Assembly (NCBI GenBank): GCA_008933995.1 | Contig: WARS01000011.1 | Coordinates: 13,359,516-13,423,515 of the forward strand | Direction: 5' to 3' | Length of the DNA: 64,000 nucleotides | From: Datnioides undecimradiatus | Lineage: Eukaryota; Chordata; Actinopteri; Lobotiformes; Datnioididae | Part shown: positions 1 through 11,675 of the stretch, piece by piece | How the letters are laid out: each line of letters begins with the position of its first letter | Numbering within the stretch: the first letter of the stretch is position 1 | Made by a program: the position numbers and the translations under genes | The notes under the pieces: model-generated | Database searches by the model: none | What the model was told of the DNA's origin: nothing | What the model saw: the letters and a program-made list of their open reading frames with translations, nothing else

Positions 1-3000
1 CTTCAAACTTGTGTGACATTTTCTGTCAAGTGTTGGGTCTGGATGTGATGGAACCTTGTCATCACTGGCACTGAGTGCCAAGTCAGCAAGTAAGTTCAAA
101 GCATCTGTAGATGAGCAAGCACTGTTACTTTTTTCCTCAACAGTCCTCATGACAGAATTGTCCCTAGTAAACTCTTTGTATTTGAGATTTTCACTGGCAA
201 AACAAGCTGGAGTTTGAAAATGCAACCACCCTGTGAAGACAAAACAGAGGAGAAAAAAGAGAAACTGCATGAAAATAAAAAGTAGCACATTTAAAGCATT
301 GGAAATATACCAAAGTATTAATAATACAAACTAAACTATTATTATCACCACCACATAAACTATGCCACTATTTAAAACTGAGTGATTTATCAAACCATTA
401 ATACCAGGTTTAGGTCCAGATGCAAAGGACTAGCAAAAATGCAGAACAAGTAAGTGAAGAGTGAAAGCCAACTAACAATTAGCAAATATTTAGCAAAGTG
501 CAGTGAAAGCAAGCAGATGACAGCTGCAAAAGTGATATAGCCAAGACAAGAGTCAGTTCCAATATCAGGCACAATAATGAAGAGGTTTCTCACATCATAC
601 ACAAAAAACAAGCATTCCAAATCTCAGAAATTTAAAACATGACTTACATTTCTTTTTAACATATTCTGAAGAGATGCCTTGATGCTTTCTGAGTGTTTTA
701 ATTCTACTTCTTCTTGGAAAAATTGACAGAGGCCTTTGTAGGATTTGTGACCTTTGCTCCAAAATGCTTTGTTCTCTTGTCTCTAATGAGTCTTTCCTTT
801 GTTGCGTATCTTGACCCTCCGATGTCTGTATGTTGCTTGGCTTCATTTTAGGCGTCAAGCCTAGGGCATATGCAAAAAGAGGGTCAAGTGAAAGCATCCC
901 TGAAACTTCACTGACATCCAAATTGGTGCCCTGTACGCTGGTGATTGCATCATTACTCTTCAGCATCCCAGAGACTGAGGCAACCTTGACCTTCTTAAGA
1001 TAAGGCTCAGTATCTTGGGCAACATCTGCAGTCATTTCTTCTGACGCAGGGATACCTGTTTTTCTTTTTCCCCTCAGAAGAACTGATTTCAGTTTATTCA
1101 ACAAAAATTCCCCCTTTGTTGCACACTTTCCTACAGAGTGGGTATCTGCGTGTTTTTCTTGAACTGTTTTTATAGTAGGAGTGTCCTTGAAATCATTCTT
1201 TGAAGAATGCTCGCTACTTTCTGGAGTCAAAGTTAAAGAACCACTGTGATCATCTGACTGTCTCAAGATGTTGTGTTCAGGATTAACGGGACTGACGTTT
1301 TGAGGATAGTCCCCTCCACCCTTAGATGTTGTGGCCTCTGTTTCATCCACTGCTGCTACTGGAGCAATGCTAGACTCTTGCACCACTTTCTCTGTGATAT
1401 CAGCATTCACAGAGGCATCTTCTGTAGATCGAAGCTTATTCCTTAGAGTCTTAATCTGATCTGCAATATCTACCGTGCCATGAGGAACCAGGATTCTTCC
1501 ACATTCGCTAATAACTGGCTTTAGGTCCCAGCGTTCCATTTTCTTTCTCAGAGGACAAACTAAAATGGTGCTTTCAAAGCTCTGTCCAGAGTCCGATTTT
1601 TTCTCCTCTGTTTCAGGTAGAACAACGACAGATCTCACTTTTTTATTTCTGGATGATAATTTGCTAAATTTGTGCTTTCGCCTTCGTACTTTCTTCCAAT
1701 CAATATTTGAAGGTCTGCTCAATTGTGAGTGACCTGATGATTCCTTGGCTTTTTCTTCATTCTGACTTCTTAAGTTGTCATCTTCCAGCTGTATTTTGAC
1801 TGTTTGTAAACTGGAAGTCTCAATGCAAGCTTTGGGTGCATACTTTTGACTTTTACAATGTCCCCTATGTAACTTCCTACATTTTCTTTTTGTGAGATTG
1901 GTGAGCTCAGGGCAGTCGAATGCCATTTTGCCTTTAACAGTCTCATCAATCAGAGAGTTCACTCCAGCAGTTTGTAAATTGGCTGTTGAAAAATCAGAAA
2001 GCTGGAAGTCATTATGCTTTGCTACTGGCTCACTACTGATCACACTCAAACTTCCTTTAGTGACACTTTGCTTTGCTGCAGTGATGCTAACTATCAGCTC
2101 TGCAGGAAGATCTTCTGATGTAGAGGGAGTCACAAGATCTTTTACTCCCAAGATAGTCAGTGGAGTCAGATCAGATTTTTGAGTGTTTTTGGTAGCATCC
2201 TCAGCTTCATCCTGTTCAACATTTTGAGGCACAGTTTGATCAACTTGTGCCTCTGTACTTGTTGAAGAACTGTCCACAGATATCTCAACATCTGAAGGTT
2301 TCTGGCCTGTCATCTGGTCTTCTGTTCCAACGCTACCATGGTTGTCTGGAGCCTCCTCAGGAGATGACAGACAGAAATAAACATTATCATTAAGGTCTTC
2401 TATTTTCTCCTCTTGTCCAGCTGCCAGGATTTCTGAAGCCTTGGATACTGGCAGCTGAAAAGAGACTGGTTTGCTCAGGTATGACCTGAAATTCTGCCAT
2501 GCTCTGTTAGTCCACTCCGGAGATGAGTAGAGGTGCTTGTGGGCATTTGGCACATCGTACTGATCTGGAAAAATGCTGAGATCCCTGGACGGACTTGATG
2601 CCAGCCCAGGATTTATTAGTGCTGCATAACTCTGCATATGTTGCACAAATACTTCACAGAGTTCTTCACTTGGGTCAGTGGATGTTTTCTCAACTTCACT
2701 CTCGGCGTAACTTAGTACCGGGAGAATTCGCAGGATTTCAGATGACACAGCTGGCTTCCTCAGTTCAATTTTTGTGTCTGTCAGAAATCAAGAAAGAGTA
2801 TTTGTTTAATCTTTGATTGGATGTCATTTATAATGAACATACACAAACTAGAATGGCTACTGAGCTGGACAAATGTACTTTTATTTACCATGTGTATAAA
2901 AACTCTACAAATGTTTACAAAGTTTTTAGGTTTTTGAAATGTTAACCTGGACATAATGACAATGTCTATCTTTTTAATGTTTAATAATGATTTTTATAAT

Positions 3001-6000
3001 GACCTCTAATGTAATCTTACAACAAACACCTCATCATCATCATTATCACTTAAACTTAATTACAGAGAACAGTCTGAAAAAAGTACCCTGATTGCATTAG
3101 TCTGCAAAATTAATACTTTGTGGGAGAACCATTTTCATTTATTATAGCAGCAAGTCTATGTTAATATGTCCCTTTTAACTTTGGACACTTGGACTTTGTT
3201 AAAAAAAATCTATTTACAGTTCTCTTTAGAGAACACGTTTTCTTGGGGATGAGATCTGGGCTTTGCCTGTGCCAACCCAACTGATTTTCCTTTTCTGAGG
3301 CCTTGGTCCACTTGGAACTGTGCTCTGGGTCAATGTCATTTTGTAACATAAAATTTCATCTTCATCACTATCAGCATGTGTTCTTTATATTTTGAGCTTT
3401 TCATGTTCCTTGGATGGTGAGCTGTATTGGCTTTGTGCTAAACTCTATCTTTTAGTATTACCACCAAAAAGTTCAAACCATCAGCCCGTAACATGAAACT
3501 CCCACATGATTTGGCATAATTCATCCATAGATGGCATTTTAGCCACCCTACCACAAAGTCTAGACTGGTAGCTGCCAGAAATTTCTGTAGTTCCTTGAAT
3601 GTTGCTGTTGGCCTTTTGGTCTCCCTAATTCATTTTCTCCTTGTCCTGTCATCAGTTTCAGAGGGTCACCCTGATGTGCTATGTGCAATGTCTCTGTGGG
3701 GCCACATTTTATTATTGATAGTGGTTTTGACAATGCACCATGGTTCATCCAAAGTCTTTTATTCTTTTCTTTTATATCCCCATCTGGAATTGTACTTTAC
3801 AACGTTTAAGCAAATCCTATAGCAACAGCTAACTTGGTTTTAGTGAAGAATCACTTTCAGCGATGGCAGACGTCTGCTATTTACCTGTGTTGGATTCGAT
3901 TGGCTAACTTTGAACACAGCTTGAGTCCTAATTATGGAAGAATGTACAAATTTACCCAATCAGGGTATCGTTTTTTAATAATTAAGCATTTGGTTGATAT
4001 TTTTCAATTTGTGTTTGCTGGAAGATTACATTAAGGATGGACCAAGTCTGATGTTTATATTGTTATTTAGTATTTACATTTAAAAAAACAAAATGTCCAT
4101 AAGGATGACCAGACTTCTTTTCTATCCACTGTAACAAATATACGCAACATAGTGAATGAAAATATCTACTGTTAGAAATATGTTGTAATCACCTCTATGT
4201 ATAACTCGTGAGTCTGGAAACACAAACATGCCTTGCATCACCTCAGTTACACTGGACCCAGTATCTGGAAAAAAAACCCCACAGAGTTAATGTGGCTGAT
4301 ATGTAGTGGAACTATGGTTGTAAATGAAGATATGATTTAGCTGTTTTGTTGTGAGACTGACAACTTTGTACTTTGTCATCATTTTCTTATCTTACCATCA
4401 TAGGTGAGGAAATGGGATGAGTGCAGCAGGATAAGAAAACCCCCATCGTTCAGCGTGGTAGTGAGAGCCTGTTGAAAAAATTAGCAAGTTCATCACGTAT
4501 GATTTTGGATACCTGACACCAAGTAAAATTCAACAACATATTTTTATGCAGTGAAATAAAATTTGATCTGATGCATTGGAAATTGATCAAGTGACTAGAC
4601 ATTTCTGACAATGAAAAGGAGACCACATTGGGATCTAAGAGATTCTGATGGGTGAGATTGTATTTCACATTTTAAGAAAGGAATGACTAAGCCCTACAGT
4701 TTCTGAAAGGTTGAAAAACAAAAACTCACAACATCTTTATCCTTAATCTCCCACAGAAGAAGAGAGAGTGAGTTGGTGTCTTCCACCTCAGAAGAAATCA
4801 GCTCACACAGACTGAAGTATAAGCCTTCCAGACAGACTGATGGACAACAAAAAAAAGACCAAACATATAAATACATGCAATAAATCCAGAAATTATGTTG
4901 AAACTGTGTAATAAAAGAAGGTTTTAGCAGCGCACCTTCGCCAGAATAGCAGGTTTCAAAGGCAGCTTTAGGCAACACCTTTCTGAGCTCTAACATGGAA
5001 ATGGCGTGATCAACCTTCACAACTGGTGGCCTTAAATGGGAAAGAAAGCACAGATAATAGATCATATCTGAATTAACGTAATTTAAAGTAATTCGAGAAT
5101 ACTGTGTCTTACAGTTCTGCCGGGATCAAGGCCCCTGCTGTAGACCTCAGTTCAACATCACAGACATGGGTGCCTATTTGAAGCTGACCCCTCCATGGAA
5201 AGTAAAAATATACTGGAACAAAACAAAAATGTAGCAATTATTGAAAAAATAAAATACTCAATTTTCAGCAGAGTAAATAACATTCTGACAAAACACTCCC
5301 AAAAAGGTGTAGATTTAAGTATTAGTATGTTGGAGTATTATTAGTTTTGATTCTTTCTACAGTGGTCTTAATTAGCTGTTTAAGTTAAATTGTTACTAAA
5401 TTTCTTTTTCATAGCAATACATATAGAGCAATCCTACATAGCTATTAATTACATACTTACCCATTTTTTTCTCCTCACTGAAAAGGGAAATCAGGGAACA
5501 CTTTATCAATACACATTCAATATTCTCAATAGGTATGAAATGGTCACAGTAGTACATAGAAGAACAATCATGGCAAAGTATGTGTGTCAGTAGTGATAAC
5601 GTACCTCTTCTCCAGCTGTGCTACGGGTGTGTCTTTGGTATCCATATATGAGAATGACACAATGGCAAATGGGCAGGCAGCACTGGGAGACTGAACTGTC
5701 TCATTGCTTCCATCATGTAGCAGCTCATACATGTAATACTGCAAGGTCAAAACAAGAGGCATTTGAGGTCCCTGCTGACCCTGACTTTTTTTCATTATCA
5801 ACAATGTTGTGCTCACAAGTATGCATCTACAGGCAGAGAGATAAGACAGACACATAATAAAATGGCATATCCACCTCAGGTTCTGGGCATGGTTACAAGT
5901 GACATGAGTGATCTTTCAGTCAAATCACTACAGTTTGTTTTGTGTTAATAACAAAAAAAACGGCTGCATGACTTATCAGTAGTCACGTGCCTCCTCTTAC

Positions 6001-9000
6001 CTGAGATCTCTCAAAGGCAAGAAAGGAGCTGGTTTTGGCAGATACTGAGGGCAACTGTTCCGACACATGACAGTCAAAACTGTCAGTGGGAGCAGTGAAG
6101 TTCTGGGTGTAGTTCTCAGAAACCCTTTTAACTCTACCCTGTTGATCAAAACAAAAGTACAATGATTTTGTTCTTAAAATATTTTATTTGAATGGAAACA
6201 CATTCCGGTATCCCTCACACATATATTTCACAATTTATTTTTTTAATACCTTTGTCAGCCTGATGATGGCAATGTATCCTGTTTTCCCATTGTACCAGCG
6301 ATTAATATCCAAACAGTCTGAGTACATTGATATGTAAACACCTGAGTAAACACAGAAAAAAACATCACCGAATGCGTTGTTCAGCTAAAAATGAATACAA
6401 GGAGGCTTGTTAATTAGGATTTGATCATAAAGTTTAACTCCTAACTTTGTAGAGGCTTTCAAAACAACTGACACACCCCACAGCAAGACCACACCTTGAA
6501 AGATGCACGTGACAAGGACACACCTGTTTTTCACAATGACCTTACCCACACCAGCTGAACTTGAAACAACGCTCTAATATGTTCTATATCTGTATTGATA
6601 AGCCCTAAGTCAGTAAATTTCTTACACTTACAAATACTTGATTTCAAGATAAAAATAAGAATCTCTATGAACTGAATAGCATGGATACTTTTAGCGACTA
6701 TACATCCAACACAAGGATATACATATGTAGAGAACATTTTTACTTCACAAAACTTTAACCAAATAAACAGCAACATTTATACTGTTATTTTTTTAAATTG
6801 TTTTTTTTTTGTTAGAAACACCTAACAGGCCTAGAAGCCTAGCCTGTTGGATTGAAAATCCTGTTTGAAAGTGCTGTCTAACACCAAGGTAAGCAGTGAA
6901 AATATTCTAGCATAGACCTTCAGTGGCCCCAAAATGTAGGCACATATATTTTTCTACATCCACAACAGTACAATGGGGGTCACAGTACATTTCATATAAG
7001 TACAACCATGTTAATCCAAACTAAGGGTGTGGTTTGACGTGCATAAATACTTCTTAAAACCTTACTTCAAAAACTATCCTTTTAAGTCAGGTAAGAACCT
7101 CTTTTGAAAATAAGCCAACTCAAGTAATTATTATTATTAGTGAAGCTTCATACCTCATGTTACTAAAATGTTTTAAAAAATGCACTGAAATATGAGTGAC
7201 AATAGATGAAACATAATGAGCTACACTCAGATAAGTTCTCTGGAAATCTAAACGTAGGAGGCAGAACACGGAGCAGGTTTGGCAAGTTTCGGTGTGTCTT
7301 TTATAATCCCTAACCAGCAGTGTACCTACTGTCAGAGTAAGAAAAGTTCTGACATATCAGAAAAAAAATACAAAGAAGTATAAACTTTGCAATTTTCTCT
7401 TCAAGCCTTTAAGAAAAGTGGTGTTACTGTTTAAAATACATGCTATGAGAAGGTATTGGACGTTATATTACCATTACAGTCTGCACAACATCTGAGACAG
7501 ATCAAAACAGGCAGGGGTGTGAAGAGAAGCACAGATTAACCCCGTGCAGTAGCACTATATTCACTTACTGTGCATGTGAGCCTGTGTACAGTGGAGCCTG
7601 TGTTTTCATGTGCCATGCCAGTTCAGATTCATACTAATGTTCATGGAAAAAACAGCCCATTGACCAATGTACAGATACACTTAATAACTTCCACACTTGT
7701 TACAGCATAGTTGAGTGCAGTGGTAACAGATGAAAAAAACTTTGAGACAACATTTCAAACTTAAGTTATAGATAAAAAAACATAGATGTAACTGAAAATG
7801 ACACATTTACATGACATCTATGTTACACTAAACAGTGAAACAAACAAATGCTAAATTCACTTTCTGTCTTCATATCCTAAACTGTGTCAACTTATGGTTT
7901 CTCTTTCACAACTGAAATTCTTCCACTTTCATTTCTATAGATTCATGAATTCAACTTGCTTTCACTTTCAAAAGGCAGGGGCACACCAGATACTCAGTCA
8001 AGACTACAGCTTTGCTTGATCTGCACTTGTATTTTGGACAGAATGCACGCAAGTCCTGGATGTACCCATCAAGGTAATAACCTGAGATAAAATACTTTGA
8101 ATATATATGGTGGACTTAATAGGATTATTTGCATAACCAAGTAACAAATAAGTAGATCAAAATTATAGGTTATGTTGTGTACAAGTCATAACTGTGTGTC
8201 TTCTGTATAGAAATGTGATCAACTGTTCATAGCAGAGCTAGACACTAAAATGTCATGATGATCTCACTACTGGCTGGCATAGGTAGGGTGGGGGGGGGGG
8301 TGTAAAAGAAATCATAAGTCATAACAATTTACCATTTGAGGGGTCTCCCAGAGTTGTGCATGAGCTGTTTCCAGTTAGCACACCAGTTTCTCCAAGTTCA
8401 TTAGCCTTTAAACGACAAAAAATATATAAAAAAAAAATCAGCAAAATGGTTGATTTGTTTGAACGTGTATTTCGCCAGGCATGCCCTGTGTTTCAAGTCT
8501 TTACCTTGTTGACATCATCAAACAGCAAAAAGCCGTAGGACTCCTTCAGATCCTCCTCTGAATACCCTAATTCTCTCCTCTTTGCTCGGAAAGCATTATA
8601 CTGATGTAAAGAACAGGTTAACAACAGTCAAACAGCTTGAAAGTGGCAACAGACCATTTTGTGTTAATGTTGGAAGTTTGCCTAACAACATTAAAGATAA
8701 GTTCCTATTTCACATATCACCTTTATTGTTTGTTTTCTGAGATATCAACTATATTATATGTGAATTAAATCTCCTAAAGCTTAAAAAGATCAAAATAAGG
8801 TAATGTTTTAAAACATATTTCATTTATGACACTTGATTAAATCTTGGCTGATTTGGATTTAACCATTAAGTATTTATGTTGAGTGTTTATGGCTAATCTC
8901 AAAGGTAGGACAAGACAAATAAGATGTGGACTGACCTTTTCTTCCAGATCTGGATTCTTTATTAAGACAGCGGACTTATATCTGAAGGAGTGCTCGGACT

Positions 9001-9382
9001 CTTCATACAAGTACGCACTTTTCAGTGGAGCCAAAACATCGTTTTGAAAGACGTCAGAAATCAACGATACGGGTACAAAAACACCTAAAAGTGGGTAAGA
9101 GTACAAACATGAGCACAGAATCCAAACATCGTGTGAAATTAAAAGCGTTTTCGCCTTCAATCGGGAAAAAGTCCAAGTTATTTAACAAGTCTGGGACTGT
9201 TTGTCCTGAGAAATACGACACTTAATCCACGCGTCCTTTTCCGTGTAATCACGTCAACAGTCGGTCTGCACTTCATGTATAGCGGGGGGAAAGCCATATT
9301 TCTCGATATCTTAAAGTGAAAGTTACACGAGGGGAAAAAGAAGATCACCTTTACTCGAGGAACCACCATTTCCACTTTCCAT
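1..9382 (-). CDS. tasor2: TASOR2 (FAM208B-like), 5' part, 15 exons
   Basis: This is a nuclear chromatin-silencing protein, paralogue of the HUSH subunit TASOR. TASOR2 is reported to scaffold a HUSH-related complex; that is family knowledge. Coding exons in transcription order: 9349-9382 (ATG at 9380-9382), 8936-9084, 8505-8600, 8333-8405, 6250-6341, 6001-6138, 5605-5738, 5461-5477, 5113-5212, 4936-5030, 4730-4836, 4396-4468, 4193-4264, 648-2777, 1-230 (continues off the edge). They sum to 1180 codons in one frame. The N-terminal ~390 residues form the pseudo-PARP (DUF3715) region, with recognisable stretches such as YSEEDLKESYGFLLFDDVN, MYSDCLDINRWYNGKTGY and LNDGGFLILLHSSHFLTY. The 2.1-kb exon encodes a disordered, Ser/Thr/Lys-rich middle. 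The last exon holds SSTDALNLLADLALSASDDK, typical of TASOR2. Head-to-head linkage with asb13, as in human, favours TASOR2 over TASOR. The 3' end is outside the window. Confidence 0.9.
2778..4192. other. tasor2 intron before the large exon
   Basis: This is a 1.4-kb intron without coding exons. The stretch about 3150-4030 has short broken open frames on both strands and the look of a decayed interspersed repeat, but I cannot name the family. Confidence 0.35.
5461..5477 (-). other. tasor2: 17-nt microexon of tasor2
   Basis: The exon ending at 5605 leaves two bases of a codon, whereas the exon at 5113-5212 needs one base carried in. This 17-nt exon restores the frame. It has a polypyrimidine tract and CAG acceptor on one side and a strong GTAAGTATG donor on the other. 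It adds codons for S-E-E-K-K-M plus one base. I infer it from frame and splice signals, not from a transcript. Confidence 0.75.
6342..8332. other. tasor2 intron 4
   Basis: This 2-kb AT-rich intron contains the open stretch at 7951-8081 and a G homopolymer run at about 8290-8300 on the plus strand, close to the donor. Nothing else is recognised. Confidence 0.5.
7951..8081 (-). other. Possible cryptic terminal exon inside tasor2 intron 4
   Basis: An open stretch of about 43 codons on the minus strand follows an acceptor (TTATCTCAG) in the same phase as the normal exon 5, so it could splice in frame from the exon ending at 8333. It runs to TGA at 7951-7953. It reads as plausible protein (for example DGYIQDLRAFCPKY) but I recognise no family. 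If used it would give a truncated TASOR2. It may equally be chance or an old repeat. Confidence 0.2.
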
Positions 9383-11675
9383 TGCTGGGCGCTTTACGAG
9401 ATCGGTCGTTGTCGCTTTGCCCTTGGTTGAAAACAGCTGTCTTTGGTTTGTAACATTACAGCAGAATGATCAAGTCTCACGTATCCGACGGGCATTTCAA
9501 AGTAACTTGAGCTTTTGCCGCAGTTTCAACAGCAACATTCACGCCACAACCAGGAAGTTAACGAATAGCCGACAGTCTAAACGCACAAGTTAGGAACAAA
9601 AAACGTCCACTTTGGTCCACTTTTGACGTTTCACGAGGCAAAAAACTCTAAATCACGGAAAATGTCGAGTCCCAGTGCAGGAGCTAGCCACACCATGCAT
9701 AGTCCATTACGAAAAAGAAACAGAAACCTATCGAGGCGAAAGCGTCCATCTTGGAAGTCTACACCAAAACTGTGGCGCTGGTAGGGAGGCAGCTGTTGTA
9801 GCGTCGACGAGGCTTGTTTGCACCCGTGTGTGCGTGCGTGCGTGCGTGTGCGTGTGCGTGTCCCTTTTCCTTTTTTCCGTGAAAAATTAATGATTGCTGA
9901 ATGTAAGCGAGGTGGCATTGAGGGTAAAACGTGTTTTTACCACCCCATCTTTGAAAACAGTCTGTGTGCTGAATGTATGACGTTGAGTCTGTAACACGCA
10001 AAATGTGGTTTCATGCAATTTAACAGGTTCTATGGGGAAGTTATGTCAGGACGAGTGTACCAAATACCCACGTATTTAGCACATTACACCGAAATTCTGT
10101 TTCTCAGAATGAGCTGATCCACTGACACTTTAGTGTTGGAACGGTATTTCTGAATACACCTTGCGTTTCAACAATTACTACTTCAAGACTGCATGCCATT
10201 TTTTAAGATTTCTGTATGAGACAAAGATCGCATGCTGTGAGTTTAAAAAATAACAAAAAAAACAAAAGCCAAAAACTTAATTTGCTCTGTGGATGATGTG
10301 AAAATGGCTTTGTTTAGGAACACCAAACATATTTTTGCAGTAAGACAAGAGTTTCAGAAAACAGTTCCCACATTGCCTTTGGGGCCTCTGTCTATAAATT
10401 TAGATTATTTCTATTATTTTATAAATGTATAATGTTATTTTATGAATGTTTAATTTATTAAAATTTTTGATGGTTACTATGAAGCTGCTGCGAGGTGGAT
10501 AGGGTTAGCAACATCATCATAAGTATGGCCAAAGGAGTACCCAGTGGTGATACCGCTTTAAAGGAGGCAGGTGTGTGTCTTACCAATGAACTGGTCTAAC
10601 TGGTCAGCCATATCTCCACCAGGATCACAAGACTGCATTCACTACCTATTCCCCAGGCATAATAGTTTCACAGAGAGGGACTTCAGGAGTTTCTGGACAC
10701 CAAAAACATAATGAGCTGTAGCATGTGCATAGCCAATGGACACTGGCACCTCTAATCACATGGGGTTGTTAAGCAAGTAGTACCAACCATTGCTGCTGAT
10801 ATAAATGGCATCATATAAGCCACTGTCTTTCCTAACTGTGTAGTGCTGTCCTAATAATGTGTTCAGTTTGCACATATTGTATATTGTAACATGTAGAATA
10901 TTCTCCACCATGTGACAGCAATGGGACAATATTTCCCTCTCCAACAGCAGGTTAATCATCACGATTCCTATATTCTAACATTCAAAATAAACATTTTAAG
11001 AAAAATGCAACATCTGATTCATGTTTGTGCATTTACCAGGTTTTATAATAAAGATTCTGCAGTTCCTATTTTCCCAAGTTTCTTTGTGTAGGGTTGCCCC
11101 AGTGTTTCCCATTATTACCCTTTTCCTGCACGTTTAAATTGCTTGGGTCAACTTGAGAGAGAAACAACAGCTCTCACCTTTTGTACCAGTGTACCAGTCT
11201 GATTCACTGAAATGTTAAATTCATGGCTGTGGATCACATTAGAGGGCTTGCAATCCCTCCTCTGAAGTTCCACAAAATACGGACCCTTCAACCACATTTT
11301 GGATTTGGCCCCCAAAACCAGGATCTTTAAAACATTTCCTCTGCATTGTATAACAACAGCATTATTACAGGTGTATTATTGTTGTATTGTCTCTTTTTAT
11401 TCATTTGTCTGCGTCTTACAAATAAATCAATCAGTTATTTATCTTGCCTGTAGTGGGGGCTTTTCTAGGTCAGCCGCCTACATATCCCAGAATTCCCAGC
11501 CTTTGTTTATTTGGACCCGAAGTCAGTTGCTTGCACTGAGCACTCGGCAACCGGCTGCCCATCGTGTTTTTGGTACTATAATGCAGGACGTTCAGTCTTT
11601 ATTCGTGTGTGTCGAAATGATTTATATGTTTGGCTGAATCTACGTGGCAGACGCAGAAGAAAACGGTATCATGAA
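9383..11675. promoter_or_regulatory. Divergent intergenic region between tasor2 and asb13
   Basis: This 2.3-kb stretch separates two start codons on opposite strands, the same head-to-head arrangement as human TASOR2/ASB13. A GTGC/GTGT simple repeat lies at about 9825-9861, close to the tasor2 5' end. A ZNF143-like element lies next to asb13. The middle (about 10000-11200) shows no gene. Confidence 0.55.
11477..11496 (+). promoter_or_regulatory. ZNF143/SBS-like promoter element upstream of asb13
   Basis: The sequence CCTACATATCCCAGAATTCC resembles the SBS/ZNF143 consensus (ACTACA..TCCCAGAATGC). It sits about 180 bp upstream of the asb13 start, where a promoter would be expected. This is a motif match by eye only. 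Confidence 0.4.

Noticed and set aside
3595-4034. Two small plus-strand open frames in a tasor2 intron
   Set aside because: They lie in what looks like an old repeat, are hydrophobic by AT-richness, and match no protein I know.
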